This document shows, in pieces, positions 37,601 through 48,389 of a stretch of 59,669 nt of DNA. Below the pieces are notes generated by a model, which was not told where the DNA came from, made no database searches, and saw only the letters and a list, made by a program, of their open reading frames with translations. The stretch lies in the NCBI GenBank assembly GCA_001577715.1, contig LQAA01000084.1, positions 1-59,669 on the forward strand, given 5' to 3'. The DNA is from Candidatus Adiutrix intracellularis (GTDB lineage Bacteria; Desulfobacterota; Desulfarculia; Adiutricales; Adiutricaceae). The translations under genes and the position numbers were made by a program. Position 1 is the first letter of the stretch. Every line of letters begins with the position of its first letter.

Positions 37601-39335
37601 TATATAATCCTTCATTTAGTCTTATTATAACATAATTATTAAATTATAACACGAAATAAAGACAAAGACAAAATATTAAACACTTTATAGGATAAAGTAC
37701 GCACTCATTAAAAGGACTTTCATAATTGAACTTTTTTACTTACTAAACAAACCTAAAATCGTATCTAAAAACCTTTTTATTATAAATTACTTTTATTATT
37801 AATAATTTATCCGAAAATATGCAGTATCTGGTGAGCTCTCCGATGGCTCGGATCGAGGCTACTCTGAACTCTGAAGGCACGCCCGACCTAATCGTCCTGA
37901 CTCATTATCTAACTCGCTGTGTGAATTTAAGAAAGATGGTGTTAACTCTGCCAAAATAACTCAAGTAACTTTTTAGTCTCACTTTTGTGTCTATTCCATA
38001 GCCAACTTAACCCCCCCAGCTTAGCACCTTATTTTTCTTATGCCCCCCACGATGACAGGCGACTTCTGCTGGGGGAGCCCCCCTTGACTAGGCCGTTAAA
38101 AATATGGAGGTTTTACTGTGGTTATTCGGTATCAATAAATTGTTATTAATGAAAGAGGCTCAACTATTTTATGGCTCTGCTAGAGATGGTGAGTCCCGCC
38201 CTGGTCACTATCCACCAGATAAAAATAGAGGATTCTCTCTTCAGCATTGGCCTCCTTTAAAGGTAATAGCGGCCGCTTCGACCTGATCGAATTAGCTGGC
38301 AACAGTACTCTGTTTTTACAATATGTGAAATATCTACCACTGCACGCCCAGAAAATTCTGTTGCTGGTTCCAGAGGAAAGGCTTTTTGTTATTCAGGCAT
38401 CCGTTGGGCTAAAGCGGTTAAACTCAGGGTCATAAGCTCCACCTTCATTGACCTGTTAAACCGGGTAGAAGAAGACTATTTCAGAAAAAATATTCATCCC
38501 CATTTTAACGGAATATCTACTTCCATGCCCCCCCTTAAGGAGAATAAAAGACGACCCATAAAACTTTCTTAACATCTTTCTGAACGAGGTCGCTCGAAGA
38601 ATGGGTTTCACTTCTACCGGCCTGAGCTAAGATACCCTGGAATATCTCTAGGCTTATAGCTGGCTTAATAACATCACCGAACTTCTGCTACCAAGACAAT
38701 CTGGAACGAATTGCTTTATTGTTGGATTAGCGTCTCGAAATATTATTCTGAAAATGAGAGCTCTAAGACTGGACCCCATCGATTACAAAGCTCCTATATC
38801 TCATAATATTCTACAATTCCCTTAAGAAATAAGGCTAGTCTTTAATGCTAAAACTATAGATTAACAGCTAACTGGATGGATCAGTCACAAAACTTGATCA
38901 GACGGAATCATTAGCGTAGGCCAGAGTAAATTTAAACTTAATGACTTTGGTAACCGGGAAACAACATCTAGCCTTAATCTGACTGATCGAAGCTCCGGTA
39001 AAATACCGATCAAGCGAGGCTTCAGCAGCGACTGGCCAAACTGTTGTCATGATTGAAAGCCAGGGCTAAGCTTCTCGTCGCGATCTATTTTCTGAAGCCG
39101 ACCGCTAGTTGAAAAAGATCGTACGCCAACTCGGGCCAGTTCTGGCTGAAAGTCAGCCCCTTAAAGTTTTTAAGTCTAACCTTCTGCTAGCCACCTACGC
39201 CTTCAATCAATTTAGGTTTCGCCACCCTTACCGCTCCCAAATTAACCCTGCTGATCCCCTAAGACCTGACTGAAAATTAAAACTATCCCGTTTAACGAAT
39301 AGTCTACTCATCTATATGAGAGGTTGGCAAGACAG
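37601..39335. other. Decayed stretch, probably one or more dead plus-strand genes
   Basis: Contains two overlapping 60-62 codon plus-strand frames (38104-38435) and gene-like peptides such as GRFDLIELAGNSTLFLQYVK (in one frame) and ASRNIILKMRALRLDPID. I considered a spermidine-synthase-like origin but could not support it. No intact gene is present. Confidence 0.4.
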
Positions 39336-39339
39336 CGCC

Positions 39340-39800
39340 TGGGAGTACGTTGAATAGTTTGCCGAGTGCACCATATGCATAGACTTGCCACTAAAGGGGT
39401 TATTTGTTTTTATCTTTATTTACCGACCTACCTGTAAACGGATCAACGTATCCATTCAAAGTTAGTTAATCAGCTGGCAGCTCTTCCCATAATTAACTTC
39501 TTATATATTCCACTATCCCTTTTACACTCTTACCTAATTGTATCCACATAATATCCATAATACCAGAAGTACTTACTGCTATACTTATACTTTGAATTAG
39601 CATACCTGATCAAATATCATCAATAAGCTTTCCTCCTTCAAATAACCCATTATCTCCGATATATTATATTTTAGCGATATCCTCACAAACATGTGGATAT
39701 AATTAGGACAATACTCGACCTCTATTATTTCTAAATCTATTCTTTTACATAATTAATATATTTTTTTACTCACATCAGCCTTGAAGTTTCTATACACTAG
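39340..39800 (-). mobile_element. IS200-type TnpA relic, copy 1
   Basis: On the minus strand, broken frames give EVEYCPNYIHMFVRISLKYN (family EVMPDHVHMLVSIPPKY), SEIMGYLKEESLLMIFDQ (family SKIMGYLKGKSSLMIFD), KYKYSSKYFWYYGYYVDT (family KYKYGNRHFWARGYYVST) and an EYVDPF-like C-terminal tail. This is the Y1 transposase of IS200. The HUH metal site is damaged (first His changed to Tyr). Homologous along its length to 56268-56750 on the same strand. Confidence 0.75.
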
Positions 39801-40071
39801 TATAGCTAGTGTTTTTTTGAGCTTAAGCGCATAAAAAAATAACCAACACCGCCACCTTATTGATTCACTTCTCTAACCTAAAGGCGGGCTGCTTTAGCTT
39901 GGTTTAGCTAACTTCGACTGGCTCTGCAGCTAGCCCCCCCGGGACAGCCTAACCCTGACCGCCGCTACGGACACCAGAGCACCGGCCTAGTTGAAATTAA
40001 CAACCCTGTTAAGATACTGACCAATTCCAGCCAGGTCAGGCCTAAACCTAACCCCTAGGCCAGAAATAGCC

Positions 40072-40770
40072 TTATTTAAACACATCTTCACCGAGCAGTC
40101 GGTTAAAACCGAGGCCGACCCGATAATAACCTTCAGGCCCGACATAGCCGTTAACCAGATGGGCCACATAGCGATCGTTGGGATAGATATCAGCCACGTT
40201 AACAGCGGCGAAATCCTGCCGGATAACAAACCAGGCCACTTCTGGGGGAATTTTTAGAATAAGCCCCCACAGCATTTTGCAGACCCCCCCGTGGGCCACC
40301 AAGGCCACCCGACCACCATTGGGATGGCGGCATTTAAGATCAGTCAGGGACTCTTCGATCCGTCGGGCGAAAGAGACCGTACTTTCGCCACCGCCGGGAA
40401 AAGACAAATTAACTCCCCCGCCATTCGGCGAAAAAATTTTGTGAAAATAATTACGATCCAGATCCATAATCTGGGTATAGGTTAGACCTTCCCATTGGCC
40501 AAAATTTATTTCCCGCCATTTTGGATCGCTCCACAGTTTTAGCCCTCGGGCTTCAGCCAACTTGCGGCCACCGTAAACCGCCCGGCTAAGATCACTAGAA
40601 TACACGGCTTCAAAGGGAACAGAGGTGAAAGCTTCGACTATCTGGTCAAGTTGCCGCCGGCCTATTTCAGTCAGAGGGGCATCACGCCAACCATTGAGAG
40701 GGGGATGGTCAAAGTTTTCAGTCTGACCATGACGAATAAAAAAAAGGCGTATAGGGTGGAGTTTAGTCAT
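40072..40770 (-). CDS. Histidine phosphatase family protein (phosphoglycerate mutase-like)
   Basis: Phosphohistidine-dependent phosphatase, 232 residues. RHGQTENF near the N-terminus carries the nucleophilic His; YSSDLSRAVYGGRKLAEARGL and WREINFGQWEGLT follow, and the second catalytic His lies in LVAHGGVCKML. The group includes alpha-ribazole phosphatase CobC, GpmB-like phosphatases and SixA relatives; the exact substrate cannot be told. I place the start at 40770 (MTKLHPIRLFF), which has a GGAAAGG site; an in-frame ATG at 40809 would add 13 residues. It stands alone among decayed DNA on both sides. Confidence 0.85.
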   Translation of the reverse strand: MTKLHPIRLFFIRHGQTENFDHPPLNGWRDAPLTEIGRRQLDQIVEAFTSVPFEAVYSSDLSRAVYGGRKLAEARGLKLWSDPKWREINFGQWEGLTYTQIMDLDRNYFHKIFSPNGGGVNLSFPGGGESTVSFARRIEESLTDLKCRHPNGGRVALVAHGGVCKMLWGLILKIPPEVAWFVIRQDFAAVNVADIYPNDRYVAHLVNGYVGPEGYYRVGLGFNRLLGEDVFK

Positions 40771-41469
40771 AGGCCTTTCCGGGTCGGTACCGCTGAATCC
40801 CGCCGCCAATCGTCAGGAAAAACTTATGGCTGGTGTCAAGATTGTAGCCGGACTATTCCAGGGTGAGGTGTTGAATGGTTTGGATGCTATCCTAGAGTTT
40901 AACTATATCCGAAAGTGAAGCGATGGAATTCTCCACCATCCCCAGGTTGAAATGGGTACCGCACCCGATCCAGATGATGTCCATAGTCTTGCCTATAGTC
41001 AAGGCGGTTTATAAGGCTGCTTGGATATAAGGGCGTCGAAAATATCGACCACAGCTAGATACGACCGATCAAGAAAATTTAGGTTAAGGACAAACCGCGA
41101 GGGGTAGTCAGAACCATCCTATTTTTTCGTAATGGCTCAGATTGATAATTTTATCCAAGCGTAAAAAGTTATGGTCGACCATTAATTATCATTCAGAAGC
41201 TATTTTTAGCTAGAATGTGGTTGGAAATGTCGATCTTAATCTATATCGTATATGGACGAAACGCAAAGTATACGCTTCCGCACCGTGGAACTAAGGCCTC
41301 GACGTTTAGTAATCAAGGCGGAAATACAGCCTATATTAGTAACATAGTTGCCTATATTTTCATCTTCATATTCGACGGCTCGGGCCAGATAAAAAAGAAT
41401 TTTCAGAGAGGCATCACACAGTTTGGTGCAGACTTTGATAATTTTAAGTCTGCGTGGCCACTTATTCGG
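40771..41469. other. Decayed stretch
   Basis: No gene recognised; it may be the 3' remainder of the response-regulator pseudogene on the minus strand. An 88-codon plus-strand frame at 41215-41481 has no family resemblance and no ribosome binding site. Confidence 0.4.
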
Positions 41470-41935
41470 TTCAGTTTTTAGCGATAATTGATCATGTAGT
41501 CGTAATAGGTCTTAACCTTCAGTAGAGAACACAATCGGACTCTCAATTCCATCCGATCCACCGGCTTAGTAAGGAAGTTACTGGTTTCTACTTTCAGAGT
41601 TTTATTCGGGCGTTAATGACCTGCAGGGTGGTAACCAAAACTACGAGGATAATAGTTATCTTTTTCCAGAGCTTTAAGTTTGGCTATCACTTCGAAGCCG
41701 TTCATATTGGGTATTATGACGTTCATAAGGATAAAATTAAATGGGTCCTCCTTAACTTTTTTCAGGCAGTTAAATCTATCTACAATCAGAACAACTTCAT
41801 AGCCCTAAGGTTTAAGTATGGCCTAGATTATTTTACGGTTGAGGATTTCGTCATCCATAACCATAATCTTGCACGGTCTCTTACCCTACTCGACGGGCTC
41901 GGATTCAGTCCCTACTATAATTCGGCTTTTATAAT
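41470..41935 (-). pseudogene. Two-component response regulator receiver domain, decayed
   Basis: Minus-strand pieces in order give WMTKSSTVK / DDEILNRKIIQAILKP (family DDE..NR.I....L...GY), FNCLKKVKEDPFNFILMNV (the phospho-acceptor Asp of the DLILMDV motif is Asn), IPNMNGFEVIAKLKALEKD, and after a gap FLTKPVDRMELRVRLCSLLK with the conserved Lys. Frameshifts separate the parts. The effector domain cannot be seen. It is a dead signalling gene; upstream decayed sequence (41936-42960) may hold its partner. Confidence 0.65.
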
Positions 41936-42967
41936 TTAAACTTATCTAAATTATTTTTTATTCTAACATGCTTCAGATTCCTAATTCAATCTTTTTTTGC
42001 TTTACTATCGAGGTATGCCGTTTAAACTGCTAATCTTTTTGACGAGTGTTTTCTAGAAGCGAATACAACTCCATGGAATGGTTAGCGATAAGACCGCCCA
42101 CATTTCCGTTTAGAACTACCAACGGTTTAAACTAGGTCTAACCCAATATTTCAATAGTGTTGTCGATCAGGGCAGAGGCGCTTTTAATGTTAAGAATTTT
42201 GGGAAAGTTATAATCCACGGCCGCCATCATCTATAATAGAACATAGGCTATCCTCTGGGTGTAGTAAAAATTATCGTCTATCTACATCTAGAGCATTTCA
42301 ATATCAATTATCTGTTCCGGGCGCAGGATAATCGTTTCCCCGGTTAATTCCTCATTAAGTTTTAAAACGCCGGCGTTTAGGAACATTAGCCAAGTGAGTG
42401 TTAATTCCGCCCATGAAGGAGGTATATCAATCCAAAAGTTCGCTCAAATTATCGGTCCGGAGATAAAATTTAACCTACCCGGCCGCTAGGTGGGCGCGAA
42501 TACTGCCGCAGGCTATATTTAGTCGCCTGAAAACAGGACTCAACTAAGAGAAAGAGTAATTTTAAAGGGTCGTTGAACAAAAAAGTAGAAGCCTGATCAC
42601 AATTAGGATCGATCCAGTCAATGGTTTGTAAGCTGGTGAATCTATCACGTATAACTTGAGTGGTGTAGCACATCATTTCCAGTTTCCCCAACTAAAAATT
42701 GGAAACGTTATCTAGAAATACGGTGAGTCAGATTTTGTCATTGGGTATTCGATTGAGGCGATTGACGCATAGTTCCCCGCCAATGGTTAAGATGGTGTTG
42801 GCGATTACAAACTCTTCTCAAATTGATTGCGGCCCAAATGACTGAAGATAGCTATTGCTGGGAAGCACCGCCGGCTTCTAACCCTACTTAATCATACACT
42901 AGATTAAAAAATTAAGAGAAGCGATTGTTAACCAGCATGAGAGTCAAACTAGCAGCTAAAAGAACGA
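41936..42967. other. Decayed stretch between receiver relic and IS copy
   Basis: Minus-strand frames show gene-like peptides (for example ASTFLFNDPLKLLFLLVESC in a 73-codon frame at 42470-42691; KPLVVLNGNVGGLIANHSME near 42090), probably dead genes related to signalling. I could not identify a family. Confidence 0.4.
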
Positions 42968-43721
42968 TTATTTTAGCATATTTTTATTGAATCTATCGAA
43001 ACATACTTAAATTTGCATTAAAATATATTAAAATATATTCGTGGGGTATTTAGTGAAATATATATCCTTGCTTCGGGAGCAGTCTGAAAAGGCGCTAAAT
43101 AAGTGTTTTGATTGGAGTACTCATTATTCTATGTCTGACATATACTTAGTTATACATCCTATTTTTTTATACAGAGTCCTTAATTTACGATCCCGCATAA
43201 CAGGGATAAGAAACAAGATTATAAAAAGAAAATCGCCTCACGCCGGCTGGATAAGCAGGCTTTAAAAATCAAAAGTCTGCACCTCATTTTTTTGAGTGAC
43301 GGTTCTTATACCTACTAACCATTTCGCGAAAAATTTTGTAACCCTTTCAATCATAGAAGACTTTACAAGAGTATCTTCCTGAAAATTGACTAAACAGTTT
43401 ATCTTTATGCAACCCCATTCCGGGTAAAAACTGAAGAGGTTATCAGTATAAACGACTGAACAAAGCTCCAATTTGCGATAATAAAATTTCTTTAAACATT
43501 AACTAGATTAGTCTTAAGATAACAGCCTCTGCCGATAAAGCAAAACTATTGACCTATAGTTTTATTATTAACCTCAAACTCTAATCCATCGGTATGTATC
43601 ACGTCTTCATCACTTGAAATGTGCTCTTCAGGACTATCATGCCAGGTATCCCACTATTATAAATATACTAATTTAACCTTCGTTCCTATTATATAACCCT
43701 AAAATGAAAATTACTGGCCGC
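42968..43721 (+). mobile_element. IS relic, 754 bp, inverted copy of 12812-13565
   Basis: Mirror image of the element at 12812-13565 (see there). In this orientation the N-terminal transposase-like frame runs at 43041-43265, and the distal end at about 43530-43721 aligns with relics at 1.75-1.85 and 54.35-54.48 kb. The edge bases differ immediately outside the repeat (42967 and 43722), so the repeated unit is well defined. It ends about 130 bases before the ABC-F gene. Confidence 0.75.
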
Positions 43722-43853
43722 TCTCGTTAGCGCTTGAGTTTTATGTTATCTTATATTATTTTGGAAATACTGTTACAAGTTACTAAATAACATATAACAG
43801 AAAACAGAATATAGTTAATTTAACCAAAAAATTAAGGTGCTCACCTACTCACC

Positions 43854-45833
43854 ATGGCTCTCATAAGTTTTTCGGAAGTCAGCCGATTTTACGGTCGTCA
43901 GGATATCTTGCGCGGAGCAACCCTCTCCATCAGTCCCGGGGATCGAGTGGGGCTGGTGGGCCGCAACGGAGCTGGTAAAACTACTATTATCCGATTGATT
44001 ATGGATATGGAGACCCCCGACTCCGGTCAAGTGACCCGAGCCCGGGGTCTGCATCTCGGCTACCTACCTCAAGATCTACTGGAGCGGCACAACCTGACTC
44101 TTCTAGAGCTAGTGATGGATATGACAGAAGAATTTCGGCGGGTGAAAACGGAACTTAAACTGGTGGATGAAGACCTGGTCGTCCAAAGTGCGGCTGGCGC
44201 TCCGGCTAAAGAGCTTATGGAACTAGCCGATCGTCACGGTTATCTATTACACGTATTTGAGTCTCTAGGTGGTTGGGAAAAAGAAGCCGAAGCTAAAAAA
44301 ATTCTGACCGGCCTCGGTTTCACGGAAAGAGATTTTGATCGAGATTTAAGCGAATTTTCCGGCGGCTGGACAATGCGTGGGGCGCTAGCCCGCCTCTTGC
44401 TCGCCTCACCTGATCTCCTGGTGCTGGACGAACCCACAAACCACCTAGACCTGGACAGCCTTATCTGGCTAGAAGATTATTTAAAAAGCTCCTCCTCAGC
44501 GCTGCTATTAGTTTCCCACGACCGGATCTTTCTAAACAATGTAGTCCAAAAAATCATTGAAGTTCGCCAGGGGCGAACCCACACTTACAACGGCAACTAT
44601 GAACAATTTCTGGCCGAAAAGGAACAGCGCCTGAACACCGAAGTGGCAGCTTTTGAAAATCAACAGGGCCGTATCCGGCAAATAGAAAAATTTATTGAAA
44701 AAAACCGAGTTAGATCCTCCACCGCCCGCCGGGCCCGGAGCCGGATCAAAATGCTAGAAAAAATGGATCGTCTCCCGATCCCTGAAAACAACGAAGATCA
44801 GAGTTTTAACTTGCGCCTGCCGGTGGGAGAACGAGGGCCGGATCGGGTGGCTGAATTTACCGGTGTCACCAAACGTTACGGCGAAACCGTAGTTTACCGC
44901 GATCTAAATTTTATTTTGAAACGGGGCGACCGGATAGCCCTCATCGGCCCTAACGGCCGAGGTAAATCGACCTTGCTGAAGATGCTAGCCGGCCTAGAGC
45001 CGGTCACTTCCGGGATACGACGTTTAGGCCAAGGGGTTCGAATAGGCTATTTTGCCCAATTTCAACTTGACGGCTTAAACCCGGCCCACTCCGTTATTGA
45101 AGAACTAGCCACTGTGACCAGTGATTTAGGTCAGGGGGCCTTACGTTCAGTTTTGGGGGGCTTTCTCTTTTCCGGCGAAGATGTCTTTAAAAAAGTAGCT
45201 ATCTTATCCGGCGGCGAAAAAGCCCGATTGGCCCTGGCTAAAATCATGCTCACTTCCCCCAACCTTTTACTATTAGACGAACCTACTAACCACCTCGACA
45301 TCCCTAGCCGCCAAATGCTCGAAGACGCTTTGAGCGATTACCGAGGTACACTAGTTCTGATCAGCCACGACCGACATTTCGTGAATAGCCTCTGCCAGAA
45401 CGTGGGTACCGTTGAAGCAGGCCATTTCTCCACTTTTCCCGGTAACTATAACGATTATCTGAACTTATGGACTGACCAAACCCCGAAGCCAATTAGCCCG
45501 AAAAATCCCACCCCCAACGGAGCCGCGACCAGGGGAACAATCGACAAAGGTTCCGCCACTAGAAAAGAAACCCGCAAACTCACGGCCCAAGCCCGGAAGG
45601 AACTAGCCAACCGCCGCCGACCCTATCAAAAAAAAGTGGTCGACGTCGAAACTCGCCTAAAAGAAATAAACACCCGCCGCCAAGAACTAGAAAATCTTCT
45701 TGCCGCTCCAGCCACCTACCAAATCGCTAAACAAGTCTACGCCCTCAACCTAGAAGTTTCCACCCTGGCCGTAGAAGTTAAAAATCTGGAACACCAATGG
45801 GAAGAAGCCATGAAAACTCTGGAGAGCCTTTAG
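43854..45833 (+). CDS. ABC-F family ATPase (Uup/EttA-type)
   Basis: Soluble tandem-ATPase protein that acts on the ribosome. The 659 residues carry Walker A GRNGAGKTT and GPNGRGKST, signatures FSGGWTMRGALARLL and LSGGEKARLALAKI, two DEPTNHLD Walker B sites, and the P-site tRNA interaction linker between the halves (about 240-320, rich in Arg/Lys: KFIEKNRVRSSTARRARSR). The C-terminal 90 residues form a charged coiled coil (RKETRKLTAQARKELANRRR), as in Uup/YheS. No membrane partner is expected. There is no good ribosome binding site before the ATG. It sits 13 bases upstream of hydF. Confidence 0.93.
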   Translation: MALISFSEVSRFYGRQDILRGATLSISPGDRVGLVGRNGAGKTTIIRLIMDMETPDSGQVTRARGLHLGYLPQDLLERHNLTLLELVMDMTEEFRRVKTELKLVDEDLVVQSAAGAPAKELMELADRHGYLLHVFESLGGWEKEAEAKKILTGLGFTERDFDRDLSEFSGGWTMRGALARLLLASPDLLVLDEPTNHLDLDSLIWLEDYLKSSSSALLLVSHDRIFLNNVVQKIIEVRQGRTHTYNGNYEQFLAEKEQRLNTEVAAFENQQGRIRQIEKFIEKNRVRSSTARRARSRIKMLEKMDRLPIPENNEDQSFNLRLPVGERGPDRVAEFTGVTKRYGETVVYRDLNFILKRGDRIALIGPNGRGKSTLLKMLAGLEPVTSGIRRLGQGVRIGYFAQFQLDGLNPAHSVIEELATVTSDLGQGALRSVLGGFLFSGEDVFKKVAILSGGEKARLALAKIMLTSPNLLLLDEPTNHLDIPSRQMLEDALSDYRGTLVLISHDRHFVNSLCQNVGTVEAGHFSTFPGNYNDYLNLWTDQTPKPISPKNPTPNGAATRGTIDKGSATRKETRKLTAQARKELANRRRPYQKKVVDVETRLKEINTRRQELENLLAAPATYQIAKQVYALNLEVSTLAVEVKNLEHQWEEAMKTLESL

Positions 45834-45846
45834 TAAAGGAGAAAAT

Positions 45847-47058
45847 ATGGGATCAAATAATACGCCTGCCGCCAACCGGATTCATATCGGCTTCTTCGGA
45901 CAGCGCAACGCGGGTAAATCAAGCTTAGTCAACGCTGTCATCGGCCAGGATCTAGCCGTGGTCTCGGAAATAAAAGGTACCACCACCGATCCCGTCTATA
46001 AGGCTATGGAACTTCTTCCCCTAGGTCCGGTGATGATCATCGACACCCCCGGACTGGACGATAAAGGCGTTCTAGGTGAAAAACGTATCCACAAGGCCCA
46101 CCAGGTCCTCAACAAAACCGACGTGGCGGTACTGGTCGTAGACGCAGCCCTAGGCCTAGCCCAGACCGACCGGGATTTGCTTAATCTCTTTAAAGCTAAA
46201 GATATCCCCTTTATCGTAGCCTTCAATAAAAGCGATCTTCTAGTCTCAGTACCCGACCCGGGCCCCGGGGAAATTTATCTAAGCGCTCTGACTACGATCC
46301 GAATTGACCAGTTTAAAGAAACCCTGGCCCGACTGGCCGTAACCGATGAAACGAAGCTACGATTAGTCGGAGATTTAATCAAACCCTCCGACTTCGTGGT
46401 TCTCGTTACTCCTATTGATAAAGCTGCCCCAAAAGGCCGTCTAATTCTACCCCAGCAGCAGACCATCCGCGACATCCTAGAAACCGATGCAGTGGCCATA
46501 GTGGTCAAGGAATTTGAACTCCGAGAGACCCTAGAAAATCTAGGGCGGCGGCCAAGCTTAGTTATTACCGACAGTCAAGTTTTCGCCAAAGTTTCGGCTG
46601 ACACACCGGAAAACATCCCCCTCACTTCTTTTTCCATTCTTTTCGCTCGCTACAAGGGTTTGCTGACCGCGGCCGTCGCCGGAACCAAAGCATTGGAGAC
46701 CCTAACCGATAGCGATACAATTCTGATCGCCGAAGGCTGTACCCACCACCGCCAGTGCGACGATATAGGTACGGTGAAGCTCCCCCGCTGGATCAGAAAC
46801 TACACAAATAAGAACCTTAATTTCGCCTTTACCGCCGGCGGCGATTTTCCAAATGATCTTTCACCCTATCAACTAATCGTTCATTGCGGCGGTTGCATGC
46901 TAAATAAGCGAGAAATCATCTACCGCCAGAAATGTGCTCAAGATCAGGGGATTCCCATAACTAATTACGGCATTTTAATCGCCCAAATCCAAGGTATTCT
47001 AAAACGCAGTCTAACTATTTTCCCCCATCTTCTAGCTGAATTGGAAGATCAAACATGA
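45847..47058 (+). CDS. hydF: [FeFe]-hydrogenase maturation GTPase HydF
   Basis: Scaffold on which the di-iron subcluster of the hydrogenase H-cluster is completed before transfer to HydA. The 403 residues begin with a GTPase domain: P-loop GQRNAGKSSLVNAV, GTTTDP, DTPGLDD and NKSD. A dimerisation region follows, then a C-terminal 4Fe-4S domain with CTHHRQCDD and CGGCMLN. An AAGGAG site lies before the ATG. It overlaps aspA by 4 bases. HydE, HydG and HydA are not in the window but must exist elsewhere if HydF is functional. Strong marker of hydrogen metabolism. Confidence 0.95.
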   Translation: MGSNNTPAANRIHIGFFGQRNAGKSSLVNAVIGQDLAVVSEIKGTTTDPVYKAMELLPLGPVMIIDTPGLDDKGVLGEKRIHKAHQVLNKTDVAVLVVDAALGLAQTDRDLLNLFKAKDIPFIVAFNKSDLLVSVPDPGPGEIYLSALTTIRIDQFKETLARLAVTDETKLRLVGDLIKPSDFVVLVTPIDKAAPKGRLILPQQQTIRDILETDAVAIVVKEFELRETLENLGRRPSLVITDSQVFAKVSADTPENIPLTSFSILFARYKGLLTAAVAGTKALETLTDSDTILIAEGCTHHRQCDDIGTVKLPRWIRNYTNKNLNFAFTAGGDFPNDLSPYQLIVHCGGCMLNKREIIYRQKCAQDQGIPITNYGILIAQIQGILKRSLTIFPHLLAELEDQT

Positions 47059-48389
47059 GAATGGAACAGGATAAAATCGGTTCCCTGGAGCTACCTGACG
47101 AAGCTTTATATGGTCTGCAAAGCGCCAGAGCCCGCACCAACTTCGCCCTAGGCTACCGGCCGGTCAGCCTCCGACTGATTTATGCTATTGTCAAAATTAA
47201 GAAGGCGGCAGCTCTAACTTACGCCAAACTAGACGCCGGCCGAACCGGCGTCTTTCAGGCCGTAGCCACGGCCTGCGATGAAGTTCTGTCCGGTCGGGCC
47301 GATACCATGTTCATAGTCGACGCCCTGCAGGGCGGAGCCGGCACTTCTACCAACATGAATGTAAACGAGGTACTGACCAATCTAGCTCTACTCCACCTAG
47401 GCCGGCAGCCCGGCGAATATAACTTCATCCACCCCCTGGACGACGTTAATCGCGGGCAATCAACCAACGACGTTTACCCGACGGCCCTGCGTATCGCCGC
47501 AATCGAACTTTTAAGGGAACTAAGTGGCGCCTGCGCCCAGCTCCAAGAAGTTTTTCAGAAAAAGGAAACTGAATGGGCCAACATTAAAAAACTCGGACGA
47601 ACAGAACTTATGGACGCAGTGCCCATAACTCTAGGAGAGGAATTCGGAGCCTACGCCCAGGCTCTAGCTCGAGATCGCTGGCGGCTATATAAAATAGAAG
47701 AACGTTTACGGCAAATCAACCTGGGCGGCACGGCTGTAGGCCTATCGGACAATGCCGAGCGAAAATACCGCTTTGGGGTGGTAGAAAAACTGCGGGAACT
47801 AACAGGAATAGGGCTAGCCGTAGCCGAATACCCAATGGATATAACCCAAAACAACGACGTCTTTGTCGAGAGTTCCGGTCTGCTCAAGGCCCTGGCCGTC
47901 AACCTCATGAAGATAGCCGGCGATTTACGACTAATGAATTCCGGACCGCACGGCGGCCTAGGCGAAATCCAGCTGGCCCAACTACAAATGGGCAGCACTA
48001 TCATGCCAGGCAAGGTCAACCCCGTCATCCCAGAAATGGTAATAGAAGTGGCTATAAAGGTCATGGCTAACGATCTAGCTGTAACTCTGGCAGCCGCCCA
48101 CGGGGAATTTGAACTTAATGCTTTCTCCCCTCTAATAGCTGAAGCTCTTCTGGAAAGCCTATCGCTTCTAGAACGGGTCGTAACCCTGTTTCGAACCAGA
48201 TGCGTGGAAAGCATTGAACCGAATGAAGATAGATGCGCTACTCTTCTGTCGGCCTCGCTAGCTTTTACCACCGCTTACGCCCCCCGGCTGGGCTACGACC
48301 GAGTTAGCCGAATCATCGAAGAAAACTCCGGCGACCCAGACCAGGTTCGAATAGCCCTAGATAAAGCCGTGGGTCAGCCAACAACCTAA
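47055..48389 (+). CDS. aspA: Aspartate ammonia-lyase (aspartase)
   Basis: Releases ammonia from L-aspartate to give fumarate (fumarase/aspartase superfamily tetramer). The 444 residues show GGAGTSTNMNVNEVL, NRGQSTNDVYPTALRI and the signature GSTIMPGKVNPVIPE with the catalytic-loop Ser. Length is slightly below the usual 470. The ATGA overlap with hydF implies coupled translation; hydF-aspA pairing occurs in other hydrogenase-maturation clusters, where ammonia for the azadithiolate bridge is a plausible reason (inference). Its stop overlaps that of the convergent M24 peptidase gene by 4 bases. A fumarase or argininosuccinate lyase is less likely given the N-terminus and motif spacing. Confidence 0.9.
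   Translation: MRMEQDKIGSLELPDEALYGLQSARARTNFALGYRPVSLRLIYAIVKIKKAAALTYAKLDAGRTGVFQAVATACDEVLSGRADTMFIVDALQGGAGTSTNMNVNEVLTNLALLHLGRQPGEYNFIHPLDDVNRGQSTNDVYPTALRIAAIELLRELSGACAQLQEVFQKKETEWANIKKLGRTELMDAVPITLGEEFGAYAQALARDRWRLYKIEERLRQINLGGTAVGLSDNAERKYRFGVVEKLRELTGIGLAVAEYPMDITQNNDVFVESSGLLKALAVNLMKIAGDLRLMNSGPHGGLGEIQLAQLQMGSTIMPGKVNPVIPEMVIEVAIKVMANDLAVTLAAAHGEFELNAFSPLIAEALLESLSLLERVVTLFRTRCVESIEPNEDRCATLLSASLAFTTAYAPRLGYDRVSRIIEENSGDPDQVRIALDKAVGQPTT

Noticed and set aside
38104-38435. Spermidine-synthase-like pseudogene
   Set aside because: Only one short stretch (GRFDLIELAG) resembles the family; the rest does not fit.
43041-43265. Phage attachment or integron site at the inverted repeat
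   Set aside because: No integrase, tRNA-end duplication or attC-like structure was seen; the repeat is explained as an IS derivative.
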